A program made the translations under genes and the position numbers. This document shows positions 44,937 through 54,898 of a DNA stretch of 64,000 bases, in pieces (positions within the stretch are counted from its first letter, which is position 1; every line of letters begins with the position of its first letter). The notes beneath the pieces were generated by a model. It worked only from the letters and a program-made list of their open reading frames with translations, had not been told where the DNA came from and ran no database searches. The stretch comes from BRH-c25 sp012519325 (GTDB lineage Bacteria; Bacillota; Clostridia; Lutisporales; Lutisporaceae). The stretch covers positions 219,810-283,809 of the forward strand of contig JBMNHZ010000017.1 of the NCBI GenBank assembly GCA_050950645.1. Direction: 5' to 3'.

Positions 44937-45665
44937 TTGACAGATATTTACAGGTTCATATACGATGAAGCGGGAATTTCGGAAGCAGCAGATAAACAGA
45001 AAGAGGATAAGGTTAGTGCCGCTGAAAATATAAAAGAATTGGGTGAAGCCAAAGTACCGCAATTCAGAAGCAATATACACTGTATTACAATAATAGGCCA
45101 GATTGAAGGACATACGGTTCTTCCGCCCCAGAACAAGTCAACCAAGTATGAGCATATAATACCACAGATTGTAGCAGTAGAAGAGAACCCAGAAATTGAA
45201 GGCCTGCTTATAATCCTTAACACTGTAGGAGGAGATGTGGAAGCCGGCCTTGCGCTGTCTGAGCTTATAGTAAGCATGAAAAAACCAACAGTTTCTCTGG
45301 TGCTTGGCGGAGGCCACAGCATCGGAGTGCCTTTGGCTGTTTCTGCAACTCATTCCTATATAGCCCCCACAGCGACCATGACAATACATCCCATAAGAAT
45401 GAACGGTCTTATTATCGGTGTGCCCCAAACCTTTGACTATTTTAACAAAATGCAGGAGCGAATTATCAGATTTATAGTTGAGCACAGCCGTATAGATATG
45501 AGTACAATAAAAAAACTCATGTTTACAACCAGCGAGCTGGCCAACGATGTCGGAACAGTGCTTGTGGGAGCGGAGGCAGTCAAATACGGCCTGATAAGAG
45601 AGATAGGCGGACTTCATCAGGCCCTTGCAAAATTACGGAGTCTTATTGCACAAACAAAAGTCTAA
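44937..45665 (+). CDS. tepA: ClpP-like translocation-enhancing protein TepA
   Basis: 242 residues from TTG 44937; a GTG at 44928 lies too close to AGGAGAG. Crotonase/ClpP fold with LLIILNTVGGDVEAGLAL, GGGHSIGVPLA (nucleophile Ser region) and MTIHPIRMNG (His). TepA/YmfB lies just upstream of the DNA translocase in B. subtilis, as here. It is probably a cytoplasmic peptidase; targets unknown. Confidence 0.88.
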   Translation: MTDIYRFIYDEAGISEAADKQKEDKVSAAENIKELGEAKVPQFRSNIHCITIIGQIEGHTVLPPQNKSTKYEHIIPQIVAVEENPEIEGLLIILNTVGGDVEAGLALSELIVSMKKPTVSLVLGGGHSIGVPLAVSATHSYIAPTATMTIHPIRMNGLIIGVPQTFDYFNKMQERIIRFIVEHSRIDMSTIKKLMFTTSELANDVGTVLVGAEAVKYGLIREIGGLHQALAKLRSLIAQTKV

Positions 45666-45666
45666 A

Positions 45667-45706
45667 ATCAAACTGCTTCCTGCGGCAAAGCAAGGAGCAG
45701 TTTGAT
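45667..45706 (+). terminator. Hairpin after tepA
   Basis: ATCAAACTGCT (45667-45677) and AGCAGTTTGAT (45696-45706) form a perfect 11-bp stem, extended by CC/GG. A U-tract is lacking. Confidence 0.65.
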
Positions 45707-45778
45707 TAATTAAGCAGCTTTATTTAATGACATGAAATTGCTTCTGTTAAAATATTCCTGATGCAAAACAAGGTTTTG

Positions 45779-45807
45779 TTGCAACCGCTGCTAAATAAAG
45801 CTATAAT
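45779..45807 (+). promoter_or_regulatory. Sigma-A type promoter of the translocase operon
   Basis: TTGCAA (45779-45784) and TATAAT (45802-45807) with a 17-bp spacer, 39 bp before the start codon. Confidence 0.65.
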
Positions 45808-45845
45808 AACATTGGGTTAAATATACGTATTTATGGGGTGATAAC

Positions 45846-48071
45846 TTGTCAAGAAAAAGAAAAGAGAATGATTTGAATTATGAAATAGCAGGTATGGCAT
45901 TAATACTGGCCAGTATATACATATATATAAGTCTTTTCAGCAGCAATTCAGGAATTGTAGGCGAAAAAATCAGATTATTGATTCTTGGAATCTTTGGCCT
46001 GGGTGCTTATATTGTTCCTATACTCATAATCATACTTGGGTTTGCTTTAGTATATAGAAAGAATGAAATACATATCAATATCAAATTTTATTCTTTCTGT
46101 ATATTTCTGCTTTCCACCCTTATAGTGCTATTTATCGCAAACTATTCAGAGGTTGAAAAGGCAGATGCCAATTGGCTTGATGCAGTCAGATATCATTATT
46201 CGCTGGGCACCCTTATTGCAAGAGAAGGGGTATTGGGAGGTATAGGAGGAGGAGCAGTAGGAGCTTTATTCGGTTATGCATTTGTAAGGCTTTTCGGAAT
46301 GATAGGCACCATAGCCATCGTTTCATCTCTATATATCATATCAGCACTAATGTTTACGGAGACATCGGCTTTGCGTGTCCTTCAATGTATAAGGCAATAT
46401 ATACTTAATATATATTCAAAACTGAAAAGCAAAAACAAAGAAGCTGCAGTTACAAAGGAGCTGCAAAAAAAAATACCCGTACAGCATCACAATGATATTG
46501 ATTCAATCGAAGCTGACGATGAAGAAAAAATAAAAACTATTGACAAAAAAATTAAGATCTTGGATTTTACGAAACGCTTCGATAAGGATTTCAAGGCCGG
46601 AGAAGAAAAGGAAGCTGATGAAAAAAGCAAAAATATAGTATCTGTGAATAACGTACATTATGTGAATTACAAGCTTCCCAGTACCAGTCTCCTGGCATTG
46701 CCCCAGGAGAACAAGTCGGGCAGCGAGAAAAAAGAGGTAATGAGCAATGTAAAGATACTTGAGGATACTCTTAAAAACTTTGGAGTCAGTGCCAGTATTG
46801 CTCAGGTTTCTGTCGGACCAACGATTACAAGGTATGAGCTGCAGTTAAGCCCGGGCGTTAAGGTAAGCAAGATATTAAGCCTGGCGGATGACATTTCCCT
46901 AAGCCTTGCCTCCCCGGATATCAGAATAGAAGCGCCGATACCCGGAAAAGCAGCCGTTGGAATAGAAGTACCCAATAAGAATATAACCAGTGTACTTTTA
47001 AGAGAGGTTCTGGAATCGGAAGAGTTCAGAAAACAAAAATCAAAAATATCCTTTGTATTGGGAAAAGATGTAGCCGGTGCAAATATTGTGGCAGATCTTG
47101 CTAAAATGCCTCATCTTCTGATTGCCGGATCTACGGGGTCAGGGAAAAGTGTGTGCATAAAAGCTCTTATTGCCAGTATATTGTATAAGGCTACTCCGGA
47201 TGAGGTCAAGCTGCTACTAATTGACCCCAAGGTAGTTGAACTGAGTGTATACAAAAGCATCCCCCACCTTTTGATACCGGTAGTGACGGATCCCAAAAAG
47301 GCTGCCGGAGCTTTAAACTGGGCTGTAATGGAAATGACCGAACGCTACAAGAAATTTGCATCAAATAATGTTCGTGATATATACGGCTATAACAATCTGA
47401 ACAAGGAAGGGCTCGCCAAAATTCCGCAAATTGTTGTAGTAATAGATGAACTGGCGGACTTGATGATGGTTGCACCAAGTGAAGTGGAGGATTCCATATG
47501 CAGATTGGCTCAAATGGCTCGTGCTGCCGGCATACACCTTGTTGTGGCTACTCAAAGGCCTTCTGTTGATGTAATTACAGGACTTATCAAGGCTAATATC
47601 CCTTCAAGGATTTCCTTTGCAGTATCCTCTCATATTGATTCAAGAACAATACTTGATATGGGTGGAGCAGAAAAGCTTCTGGGAAAAGGCGATGCGCTTT
47701 TCTATCCTGTTGGAGCAGCAAAGCCTATAAGAGTACAGGGTGCCTTTGTATCCGAAAAGGAAGTAGGGAGACTTGTAAGCTTTATAAAGGAACAGGTTTC
47801 TGCAAGCTTTGACAATGAAATAATTAAAGAAATCGAGCAGAGTGTAGAAATTGATGAAAACGCAGAAGTAGATGAACTATTGAATGATGCCATAAGAATC
47901 GTTGTAGAGAGCGGACAGGCATCAATACTCATGCTTCAAAGAAGGTTGAAAATCGGTTACAATAGAGCAGCAAGACTAATAGACCAAATGGAGGAACGCA
48001 GAATAATCGGAGGCTTTGAAGGAAGTAAGCCCAGAAAGGTATTGATAAGCAGGGAAGACCTGGATGAATAG
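45846..48071 (+). CDS. spoIIIE: DNA translocase FtsK/SpoIIIE
   Basis: 741 residues from a TTG with GGGGTG upstream. Four N-terminal membrane helices (to about residue 180), a charged linker, the alpha/beta domain (VSVGPTITRYELQLSPGVKVS), and the RecA-type motor with Walker A AGSTGSGKSVCIKA and Walker B VVVIDELADLMM, then MARAAGIHLVVATQRPSVDVITG. The C-terminal gamma winged helix (ASILMLQRRLKIGYNRAARL) reads DNA polarity. It pumps DNA through the septum in division or sporulation. FtsK and SpoIIIE cannot be told apart by sequence alone. Confidence 0.93.
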   Translation: MSRKRKENDLNYEIAGMALILASIYIYISLFSSNSGIVGEKIRLLILGIFGLGAYIVPILIIILGFALVYRKNEIHINIKFYSFCIFLLSTLIVLFIANYSEVEKADANWLDAVRYHYSLGTLIAREGVLGGIGGGAVGALFGYAFVRLFGMIGTIAIVSSLYIISALMFTETSALRVLQCIRQYILNIYSKLKSKNKEAAVTKELQKKIPVQHHNDIDSIEADDEEKIKTIDKKIKILDFTKRFDKDFKAGEEKEADEKSKNIVSVNNVHYVNYKLPSTSLLALPQENKSGSEKKEVMSNVKILEDTLKNFGVSASIAQVSVGPTITRYELQLSPGVKVSKILSLADDISLSLASPDIRIEAPIPGKAAVGIEVPNKNITSVLLREVLESEEFRKQKSKISFVLGKDVAGANIVADLAKMPHLLIAGSTGSGKSVCIKALIASILYKATPDEVKLLLIDPKVVELSVYKSIPHLLIPVVTDPKKAAGALNWAVMEMTERYKKFASNNVRDIYGYNNLNKEGLAKIPQIVVVIDELADLMMVAPSEVEDSICRLAQMARAAGIHLVVATQRPSVDVITGLIKANIPSRISFAVSSHIDSRTILDMGGAEKLLGKGDALFYPVGAAKPIRVQGAFVSEKEVGRLVSFIKEQVSASFDNEIIKEIEQSVEIDENAEVDELLNDAIRIVVESGQASILMLQRRLKIGYNRAARLIDQMEERRIIGGFEGSKPRKVLISREDLDE

Positions 48072-48094
48072 GTTCTGGGGAAGGAGAGAATTTG

Positions 48095-49433
48095 TTGAGT
48101 ACAAGAGTGGCAATTGTATCTCTGGGATGCTCAAAGAACCTTGTTGATTCAGAGGTTATGGTTAAGAGCATCCTTAATAATGATTATGAAATTACAAATT
48201 GTACTGAAACTGCAGAGGTTATTATAATAAATACATGCGGTTTCATAGAAAGTGCAAAACAGGAGTCAATCGACGCCATCCTTGAAATGGCAGGCAATAA
48301 GATAAACGGCAGATGCAAGGTGCTGATTGCATCAGGCTGCCTTGCGGAACGCTATAGGGATGAGCTTATGAAAGAACTGCCGGAACTGGATGCTGTAATC
48401 GGTACCGGAGATTATAAGGATATTGCGGAAGTAATAAGAAAGGCATTAATGGGTGAGAAGATGGTACTGTACGGACATCAGGATTCGGTTGATATTGATA
48501 AGCTTCCCCGGCAAATTTCTGGCTTGGGAGCGTCCTCATACCTTAAGATAGCTGAAGGCTGCGACAACAGATGCAGCTACTGCATTATACCTGCTTTGAG
48601 GGGAAGATACAGGAGCAGGCGGATGGATGACATACTGGAGGAAGCAGAGGAGCTTGCAAAGAATGGAATAAAGGAAGTAAACATAATAGCTCAGGATACG
48701 ACAAGATATGGAATTGATTTGTATAACAGCTATAAGATAAGTGAATTATTAAAGAAGCTGACGAAAATTAGGGGCATTGAGTGGATAAGGCTTCTTTACT
48801 CTTATCCTGATGAATTTAATGATGAACTTATAGAAGTAATTGCAAATGAGGATAAAATCTGCAAATACCTTGATATTCCGATACAACATTCCAGCAATTC
48901 CATATTGAAGAAGATGGCCAGGAGAAGCAGCCGGGAAAGGATTATCCGGCTGATTGAAAAACTCAGAAAGAGAATACCAAATATTGTACTAAGAACCACT
49001 CTAATTGTAGGTTTTCCGGGAGAGACCGAGAATGATTTCAATGATTTGTATGACTTTGTTTCTCAAATGAAATTCAATAGGCTGGGGGTATTCACATATT
49101 CAAGGGAGGAGGATACACCGGCTTATGATATGCCGGAACAAATCGAAGAAGCCGTAAAACAAGAAAGACTTGAGAAAATAATGCTTCTTCAGAAGAATAT
49201 CTCCCTGGAATATAACAAAAAGCTTGTAGGACAAACACTCAAGGTTCTTGTGGAAGGGGTATCCGATAAAGGAGTACTTTGGACGAAGCTTCATGGATGC
49301 ACCTGAAATAGATGGAAAGATTTATTTTAAATCTGATAAAAGCTTAATTCCGGGGGATTTCTGTCATATTACCGTAAAAAAGGCTTATGAATACGATTTG
49401 GTGGGGGAGAAGACTGATGAACCTTGCAAATAA
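48095..49433 (+). pseudogene. rimO: Ribosomal protein S12 methylthiotransferase RimO, frame-broken in TRAM domain
   Basis: Start TTG 48095 (the adjacent TTG 48092 is also possible), AAGGAGA upstream. MTTase domain with SLGCSKNLVDSE and NTCGFIESAKQES; radical SAM motif EGCDNRCSYCIIP; then GFPGETENDF. The first frame stops at 49306 after residues that no longer fit the family, while the next frame reads EYFGRSFMDAPEIDG, the normal TRAM start, to 49433. One extra G at about 49271 explains it; repaired length is 445 residues, normal for RimO. It methylthiolates Asp of S12. Either a recent mutation or a sequence error. Confidence 0.88.
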
Positions 49434-49962
49434 AATCACCATACTAAGAATAATAATGGTTCCCATTTTTATATTTTTTGCAATTATACGAATTCCTTAT
49501 CATATGGAAGCTGCGGTGGCAGTATTTATACTGGCTTCAATCACCGACAAACTGGACGGATACATTGCCCGCAAATATAATATGATTACAGACTTGGGTA
49601 AGTTTATGGATCCTCTGGCAGATAAACTGCTGGTTACAGGTGCTTTTTTAGTGCTTATACAGCTTGGCAGGATAGAAGCCTGGATGGTTTTTGTTATACT
49701 TGCCAGAGAGTTTGCCGTAAGCGGGCTAAGAACCTTGGCAGCCGCCCAGAACGTAATTATTGCTGCCAGCAGCTACGGAAAAATAAAAACGGTTGCTCAG
49801 ATTATAGCTATAGTAGTACTGCTATTGGATAACTACCCCTTTAGTATGATTAATCTGCCCATGGACTTAATAACGACTTATGCTGCACTTATAAGCACTG
49901 TAGTATCGGGAATTGACTATTTCAAAAAAAACATGTATATTCTAAAAAAATATAAACAATAA
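49417..49962 (+). CDS. pgsA: CDP-diacylglycerol-glycerol-3-phosphate 3-phosphatidyltransferase
   Basis: 181 residues from ATG 49417 (MNLANKITILRI), with GGGGGAGA 8 bases upstream; the start lies inside the end of rimO. The CDP-alcohol phosphatidyltransferase motif is complete: DKLDGYIARKYN then DLGKFMDPLADK. About five membrane helices. It makes phosphatidylglycerol phosphate, the first step to PG and cardiolipin. rimO-pgsA-cinA-recA is the usual clostridial order. Confidence 0.94.
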   Translation: MNLANKITILRIIMVPIFIFFAIIRIPYHMEAAVAVFILASITDKLDGYIARKYNMITDLGKFMDPLADKLLVTGAFLVLIQLGRIEAWMVFVILAREFAVSGLRTLAAAQNVIIAASSYGKIKTVAQIIAIVVLLLDNYPFSMINLPMDLITTYAALISTVVSGIDYFKKNMYILKKYKQ

Positions 49963-50009
49963 CTTTGTTCAACGTAAAATGTTAACACTTTATGGATTGG
50001 GGTGTTTGA

Positions 50010-51245
50010 ATGAAAGGTGAAATTATTGCAGTAGGTACTGAATTACTCCTGGGGAACATAGTCAATACCAATGGGCAGTATCTGTCCCGGAAGCTGGCGG
50101 ACCTGGGAATTGACGTATACTACCATGTGGTGGTGGGAGACAATTTAAATAGGCTGACAGAGACAATCAAGACAAGCCTCAAGCGATCAGATCTTATTAT
50201 TACATGCGGAGGCCTGGGGCCGACAGTGGATGACCTCACAAAGGAAGGGGTTTCACAGGCTATGGGTTTGAAGCTGCTTCCTGATAAAAAAAGTATAGAG
50301 AAAATAAAGTATATTTTTAATAAATCAGGAAGGCCTATGACAGAAAATAATATAAAGCAGGGATATATTCCGGAAGGTGCCGTTGTACTTGAAAATGACA
50401 ACGGCACTGCTCCGGGTGTGCTGATAGAAAGGGATGGCAAAACGGTAATAATGCTGCCCGGCCCTCCTAATGAACTTTATCCTATGTTTGAAAATAAAGT
50501 ATTTCCATGGCTTAAAGCTAAGGCAGATTCAACAATAAGGTCAAAGGTGCTCCGGGTTATTGGAGTTGGAGAACCAGAGGTAGAGGATATGTTGAAGGAG
50601 ATATTCAACAGCCAGACCAATCCTACAATTGCTCCTTATGCCAAAGAAGGGGAAGTACATCTGAGAATTACCGCCAAAACTGATATGCCGGAAGAATCTG
50701 ACCGGCTTATTGCCCGGATGGAACAGAAGGTAAAAGCAATACTTGGTAACAACATATACGGATATGATAATGAAAGCCTGGAAGAGGTAGTATTGAACCT
50801 GCTTCAGCAAAAAAAACTGACAATCTCACTTGCAGAATCCTGCACCGGAGGACTTATAACAAGCCGGCTGACAGATATTCCTGGCGCCTCTGCAAGCGTA
50901 ATTTCCGGAGTTGTAAGCTACAGTAACGATTCCAAAATAAATATTTTGGGGGTAAAGGAAGATACTATAAGGAAGTATGGGGCAGTTAGCTCTCAAATAG
51001 CAGGGGAAATGGCTGCAGGTGTAAAAAAATTGAATAATACCGATGTAGGACTATCAATTACCGGCATAGCAGGACCAGACGGAGGCAGTGCGGAAAAACC
51101 GGTGGGACTGTGTTATGTTGGTATAGCAATTGAGGATTCTGCAAAGGTCAAAAAATTCATTTTTAACGGAAACAGAAAAAAAATAAAATGGAACTCAAGC
51201 AGCAGAGCTCTTGACTTCCTCAGAAGAGAACTTTTGTCATTATAG
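50010..51245 (+). CDS. cinA: CinA family protein (competence/damage-inducible)
   Basis: 411 residues, full two-domain form. N-terminal MoCF-like domain with EIIAVGTELLLGNIVNTN and CGGLGPTVDDLTKEG, and PGPPNELYPMFE. C-terminal nicotinamide-nucleotide amidase-like domain with LAESCTGGLI and ITGIAGPDGG. Family enzymes act in NMN/ADP-ribose recycling. Located before recA as in many Firmicutes. GGGGTG precedes the ATG. Confidence 0.94.
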   Translation: MKGEIIAVGTELLLGNIVNTNGQYLSRKLADLGIDVYYHVVVGDNLNRLTETIKTSLKRSDLIITCGGLGPTVDDLTKEGVSQAMGLKLLPDKKSIEKIKYIFNKSGRPMTENNIKQGYIPEGAVVLENDNGTAPGVLIERDGKTVIMLPGPPNELYPMFENKVFPWLKAKADSTIRSKVLRVIGVGEPEVEDMLKEIFNSQTNPTIAPYAKEGEVHLRITAKTDMPEESDRLIARMEQKVKAILGNNIYGYDNESLEEVVLNLLQQKKLTISLAESCTGGLITSRLTDIPGASASVISGVVSYSNDSKINILGVKEDTIRKYGAVSSQIAGEMAAGVKKLNNTDVGLSITGIAGPDGGSAEKPVGLCYVGIAIEDSAKVKKFIFNGNRKKIKWNSSSRALDFLRRELLSL

Positions 51246-51272
51246 AAATAATAGTAAAATTATGTAATTTTC

Positions 51273-51301
51273 TTGACTAATAATTAGCAATATAATATAA
51301 T
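51273..51301 (+). promoter_or_regulatory. recA promoter
   Basis: TTGACT (51273-51278) and TATAAT (51296-51301) with a 17-bp spacer. The LexA box lies just downstream. Confidence 0.8.
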
Positions 51302-51311
51302 AGAAATATAA

Positions 51312-51323
51312 GAACATTTGTTC
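51312..51323. promoter_or_regulatory. LexA/SOS box before recA
   Basis: GAACATTTGTTC, a perfect palindromic match to the Gram-positive LexA site GAAC-N4-GTTC, sits at about +4 to +15 of the recA promoter. LexA bound here would block transcription until DNA damage. Confidence 0.85.
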
Positions 51324-51369
51324 GCTTTGCCTTTAAGGCAGAAGTGATGAAAGGACGGTGCGGAAGTTA

Positions 51370-52413
51370 ATGTGTGCAGCGATGAACGATAAAAAGAAAG
51401 CAATAGAACTGGCTCTCAGCCAAGTTGAGAAGCAATTCGGAAAAGGCTCGATTATGAAGCTTGGCGATGCTACCAAAATGAATGTTGAAGCTGTTTCCAC
51501 AGGCTCTATTGAGCTTGACATAGCATTGGGAATAGGTGGTGTCCCTAGGGGAAGAATAGTTGAAATTTTTGGACCTGAATCTTCGGGGAAGACTACCGTG
51601 GCGCTGCATATAATTGCAGAAGCACAGAAAAATGGTGGTGAAGCTGCCTTCATAGATGCGGAGCACGCATTGGATCCATTATATGCCAAGAACCTGGGCG
51701 TGGATATCGAAAACCTTATAGTATCTCAGCCGGATACAGGGGAGCAAGGTTTGGAAATCGCAGAAACACTTGTTCGAAGTGGAGCGATTGATGTAGTTGT
51801 TGTTGACTCTGTTGCAGCACTAGTACCAAAAGCAGAAATTGACGGAGAAATGGGAGATGCTCATGTCGGACTGCAGGCAAGGCTTATGTCTCAGGCACTC
51901 AGGAAGCTTGCCGGGGTTATCAGTAAGTCAAGGACTACTGTTATATTTATCAACCAGCTTAGGGAAAAGGTTGGTGTCATGTTTGGCAATCCGGAGACAA
52001 CACCTGGCGGAAGGGCGCTTAAATTCTATGCTTCCGTCAGACTTGAAGTAAGAAAGGTTGAGAACATAAAGATTGGAAACGATATGACCGGAAGCAGGAC
52101 AAGGGTTAAGGTTGTCAAGAATAAGGTCGCACCTCCCTTCAAGCAAGCAGAATTCGATATCATGTACGGTCAGGGCATTTCAAGAGAGGGCAGTATTCTT
52201 GACGCAGCAGTCAATAACGATCTGATATTGAAAAGCGGCGCATGGTTTTCCTATGGAGATACAAGAATAGGACAGGGAAGAGAAAATGCAAAGCAATTCC
52301 TTAAGGATAATCCTGACATCACTAATGAACTTGATAAAAAACTAAGAGAAATGTTTAATTTGGAATTATCCAAATCGAATACTACATCTGACGATACCCA
52401 AGAGAATGACTAA
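51370..52413 (+). CDS. recA: Recombinase RecA
   Basis: 347 residues from ATG 51370; GTG 51358 and ATG 51382 (MNDKKKAIEL) are other possible starts, and the ribosome binding site (AAAGGACGG, then GGAAG) does not decide. Walker A GPESSGKTT, Walker B VVVVDSVAALVP, and loop 1/2 regions including FINQLREKVGVMFGNPETT are complete. Catalyses homologous strand exchange and LexA self-cleavage. Followed 24 bp later by recX, its regulator. Confidence 0.97.
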   Translation: MCAAMNDKKKAIELALSQVEKQFGKGSIMKLGDATKMNVEAVSTGSIELDIALGIGGVPRGRIVEIFGPESSGKTTVALHIIAEAQKNGGEAAFIDAEHALDPLYAKNLGVDIENLIVSQPDTGEQGLEIAETLVRSGAIDVVVVDSVAALVPKAEIDGEMGDAHVGLQARLMSQALRKLAGVISKSRTTVIFINQLREKVGVMFGNPETTPGGRALKFYASVRLEVRKVENIKIGNDMTGSRTRVKVVKNKVAPPFKQAEFDIMYGQGISREGSILDAAVNNDLILKSGAWFSYGDTRIGQGRENAKQFLKDNPDITNELDKKLREMFNLELSKSNTTSDDTQEND

Positions 52414-52437
52414 ATATAAAATAAGGATATATAATCC

Positions 52438-53061
52438 ATGAGAATTACAAAAATTGAACAGCAAATAAAAAATATTAAAAGGTATAATATTTATATTGAC
52501 GGAGAATACCGTTTTTCAGTTGAGAGTGACATTCTTCAAGAGCTTTGCTTGTCAGAAGGAATGGAGCTTAATGAAACTGAATTTAATAAAACTCTGGAAA
52601 CAATCCAATATAAGGGCGCTCTTAGAGCTGCCCTTTATATGCTTGCCCGTGCATCTAAAACAGAAAAAGAAATTGAAAGACGCCTTTGCGAAAAGCAGCA
52701 TGACTCGAAGGCAATAAAAAGAGCGGTGCAATATTTAAAGAAGATAGGCTATATAAATGATGAAAGCTATGCTGAAAGTTATATCAGAGCCATAAAGGGT
52801 ACAACCGGCGCAAGCCGGCGCAGTATTTACCAAAAGCTTTTCTCTAAAGGGATAGATAAGGAAATCATTAAGCAAAAGCTTGATGAAGCTGAGATGGATG
52901 ATTATGAATCTGCTGCAATTGCCGCAAGGAAAAAGGCACCGTACCTGAAAGGCAGCAGCAGAGAAAAGAGGATAAAGCTGTTGAACTTTCTTTATAGAAA
53001 AGGCTTTGGAATAGATGCATGCATAAAAGCAGCAGAGGAGCTTGGCTTTGATGAGGACTAA
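52438..53061 (+). CDS. recX: RecA regulator RecX
   Basis: 207 residues, the long Gram-positive form. Tandem three-helix repeats: AALYMLARASKTEKEIERRL, YLKKIGYINDESYAESYIRA, and RKGFGIDACIKAAEEL at the end. RecX binds the RecA filament and limits strand exchange. Co-transcription with recA from the LexA-controlled promoter is likely. Confidence 0.92.
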   Translation: MRITKIEQQIKNIKRYNIYIDGEYRFSVESDILQELCLSEGMELNETEFNKTLETIQYKGALRAALYMLARASKTEKEIERRLCEKQHDSKAIKRAVQYLKKIGYINDESYAESYIRAIKGTTGASRRSIYQKLFSKGIDKEIIKQKLDEAEMDDYESAAIAARKKAPYLKGSSREKRIKLLNFLYRKGFGIDACIKAAEELGFDED

Positions 53062-53105
53062 AACTCTGCACACCACCCTTAGGTTGTTTGAAGTGTCACA
53101 ATAAC

Positions 53106-53134
53106 TTGACAAAAATTTGTATAAGTAATAGAAT
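53106..53134 (+). promoter_or_regulatory. Sigma-A type promoter of rny
   Basis: TTGACA (53106-53111) and TAGAAT (53129-53134) with a 17-bp spacer, giving a leader of about 130 nt before rny. Confidence 0.75.
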
Positions 53135-53272
53135 TATTTTGATATGGTGTATTAATTGAAAGTGGCATGTTCTTATTGTTATTTGTTAACTTTGCATATG
53201 ATGATTTTAAAGAATTAGTTGAAACCGTTACCGATAGTCGATAAAACAAATTAATGAGGAGGTGAAAAAGTT

Positions 53273-54802
53273 ATAGAAAAAATAACATATATAGCAATTG
53301 CACTAATTACCTTCATTATTGGGTATTTAGTTAGAAGATATATTGCTGAATCAAAAATAAAAAATGCTGAGGAACAGGCTTTAAAAATAATTTGTGAAGC
53401 TGAAAAGCAATCAGAAACAAAAAAGAAAGAAATTGTTATTGAAGCAAAGGAAGAGATTCATAAGCTTAGAGCTGAACTGGACAGAGAAATTCGCGACAGA
53501 AGGAACGAAATCCAGAGAGCCGAAAGAAGACTGGTCCAAAGAGAGGAATCCCTGGATAAGAAGGTTGAAAATCTCGAACAAAGAGATGAAGCAATCTCCA
53601 GAAAGCAAAAAGAGATACAAAAATCCTTTGAAGAAGTACAGGAACTGTATAAGAAGCAGGTAGAAGAACTTGAAAGATTATCGGGATTATCATCAGAAGA
53701 AGCAAAACAATTGCTTTTGAACAACATTGAAAAGGAAATAAGGTATGAAGCTACAATAATGATCAAAGACATTGAGTCAAAAGCTAAGGATGAAGCAGAA
53801 AGGAAAGCCAAGGAAATCATTGCGAGTGCCATTCAGAAATGTTCCGCAGACCATGTTGCTGAAACAACAGTATCTGTAGTACCTCTGCCCAATGATGAAA
53901 TGAAGGGCAGAATAATAGGGCGCGAAGGCAGAAATATAAGAACGTTGGAAACACTTACAGGCATCGATTTGATAATCGATGATACACCAGAAGCTGTAAT
54001 ATTATCCGGTTTTGATCCAATAAGAAGAGAAGTTGCAAGAGTTGCTCTTGAAAAGCTTATTATTGATGGACGAATACATCCTGCCAGAATTGAAGAAATG
54101 GTTGAAAAGGCGAAGAAGGAAGTAGACGATTACATCAAAGAACAAGGAGAACAGGCTACTTTTGACACCGGAGTACATGGGTTGCACCCTGAGATTGTTA
54201 AGCTTTTAGGGAGATTGAGGTTCAGAACCAGTTACGGACAAAACGTACTGAATCACTCAATAGAAGTAGCACACCTTGCGGCATCAATGGCTTCAGAGCT
54301 TGGAGCCGATGTGAAGCTAGCAAAAAGAGCAGGTTTGCTGCATGACATAGGAAAAGCCGTAGATCATGAAGTGGAAGGTCCTCACATACAGATTGGTGCT
54401 GATCTTGCAAAAAAATACAAAGAATCCTCTGAAGTAGTTCATGCTGTGGCAGCGCATCATGGAGATATTGAAGCTACAACGGTTGAAGCAGTTCTTGTTC
54501 AGGCAGCTGATGCAATATCTGCTGCAAGACCGGGAGCAAGAAGAGAAACCTTAGAATCATACATTAAACGTTTGGAAAAAATCGAAGAAATAGCTAATTC
54601 ATTTGATGGAGTTGAAAAATCTTTTGCTATTCAAGCCGGTAGAGAAGTCAGAATCATGGTTAAACCGGAAGAAGTAAATGACAGCGAAATAGTATATATT
54701 GCCAGGGATATCGTCAAGAAGATTGAGGATGAGCTGGAATACCCTGGTCAAATCAAGGTAAATGTTATTAGGGAAACCAGGGCAATTGAATATGCAAAAT
54801 AA
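53273..54802 (+). CDS. rny: Ribonuclease Y with no ordinary start codon
   Basis: 509 residues if translation begins at ATA 53273. The frame upstream of TTG 53711 clearly codes for the normal N terminus: a membrane anchor (ITYIAIALITFIIGYLV) and a long coiled coil, with GAGGAGGTG 8 bases before the ATA. No ATG, GTG or TTG exists in frame before 53711, and a stop lies just upstream. Either ATA is used, or one base is missing (a TTG-ATA-GAA start would fit perfectly). KH domain MKGRIIGREGRNIRTLE and HD domain LLHDIGKAVDHE are intact. It is the membrane-bound endoribonuclease starting mRNA decay. Confidence 0.9.
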   Translation: MEKITYIAIALITFIIGYLVRRYIAESKIKNAEEQALKIICEAEKQSETKKKEIVIEAKEEIHKLRAELDREIRDRRNEIQRAERRLVQREESLDKKVENLEQRDEAISRKQKEIQKSFEEVQELYKKQVEELERLSGLSSEEAKQLLLNNIEKEIRYEATIMIKDIESKAKDEAERKAKEIIASAIQKCSADHVAETTVSVVPLPNDEMKGRIIGREGRNIRTLETLTGIDLIIDDTPEAVILSGFDPIRREVARVALEKLIIDGRIHPARIEEMVEKAKKEVDDYIKEQGEQATFDTGVHGLHPEIVKLLGRLRFRTSYGQNVLNHSIEVAHLAASMASELGADVKLAKRAGLLHDIGKAVDHEVEGPHIQIGADLAKKYKESSEVVHAVAAHHGDIEATTVEAVLVQAADAISAARPGARRETLESYIKRLEKIEEIANSFDGVEKSFAIQAGREVRIMVKPEEVNDSEIVYIARDIVKKIEDELEYPGQIKVNVIRETRAIEYAK

Positions 54803-54808
54803 AAATGC

Positions 54809-54846
54809 GCGGCAGTACATGCAAAATGCATGGGGCCGCCTTTTTT
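54809..54846 (+). terminator. Intrinsic terminator of rny
   Basis: GCGGC (54809-54813) and CATGCA (54818-54823) pair with TGCATG (54827-54832) and GCCGC (54835-54839), followed by six T. Confidence 0.85.
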
Positions 54847-54898
54847 AACTATAATAAATATAGGAACAATAATTATATTTAAGACTGGGGAGGCATTT

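Noticed and set aside
53394..53663. 89-codon charged frame near rny
   Set aside because: It is the shifted frame of the RNase Y coiled coil, which is coded in the frame from 53273.
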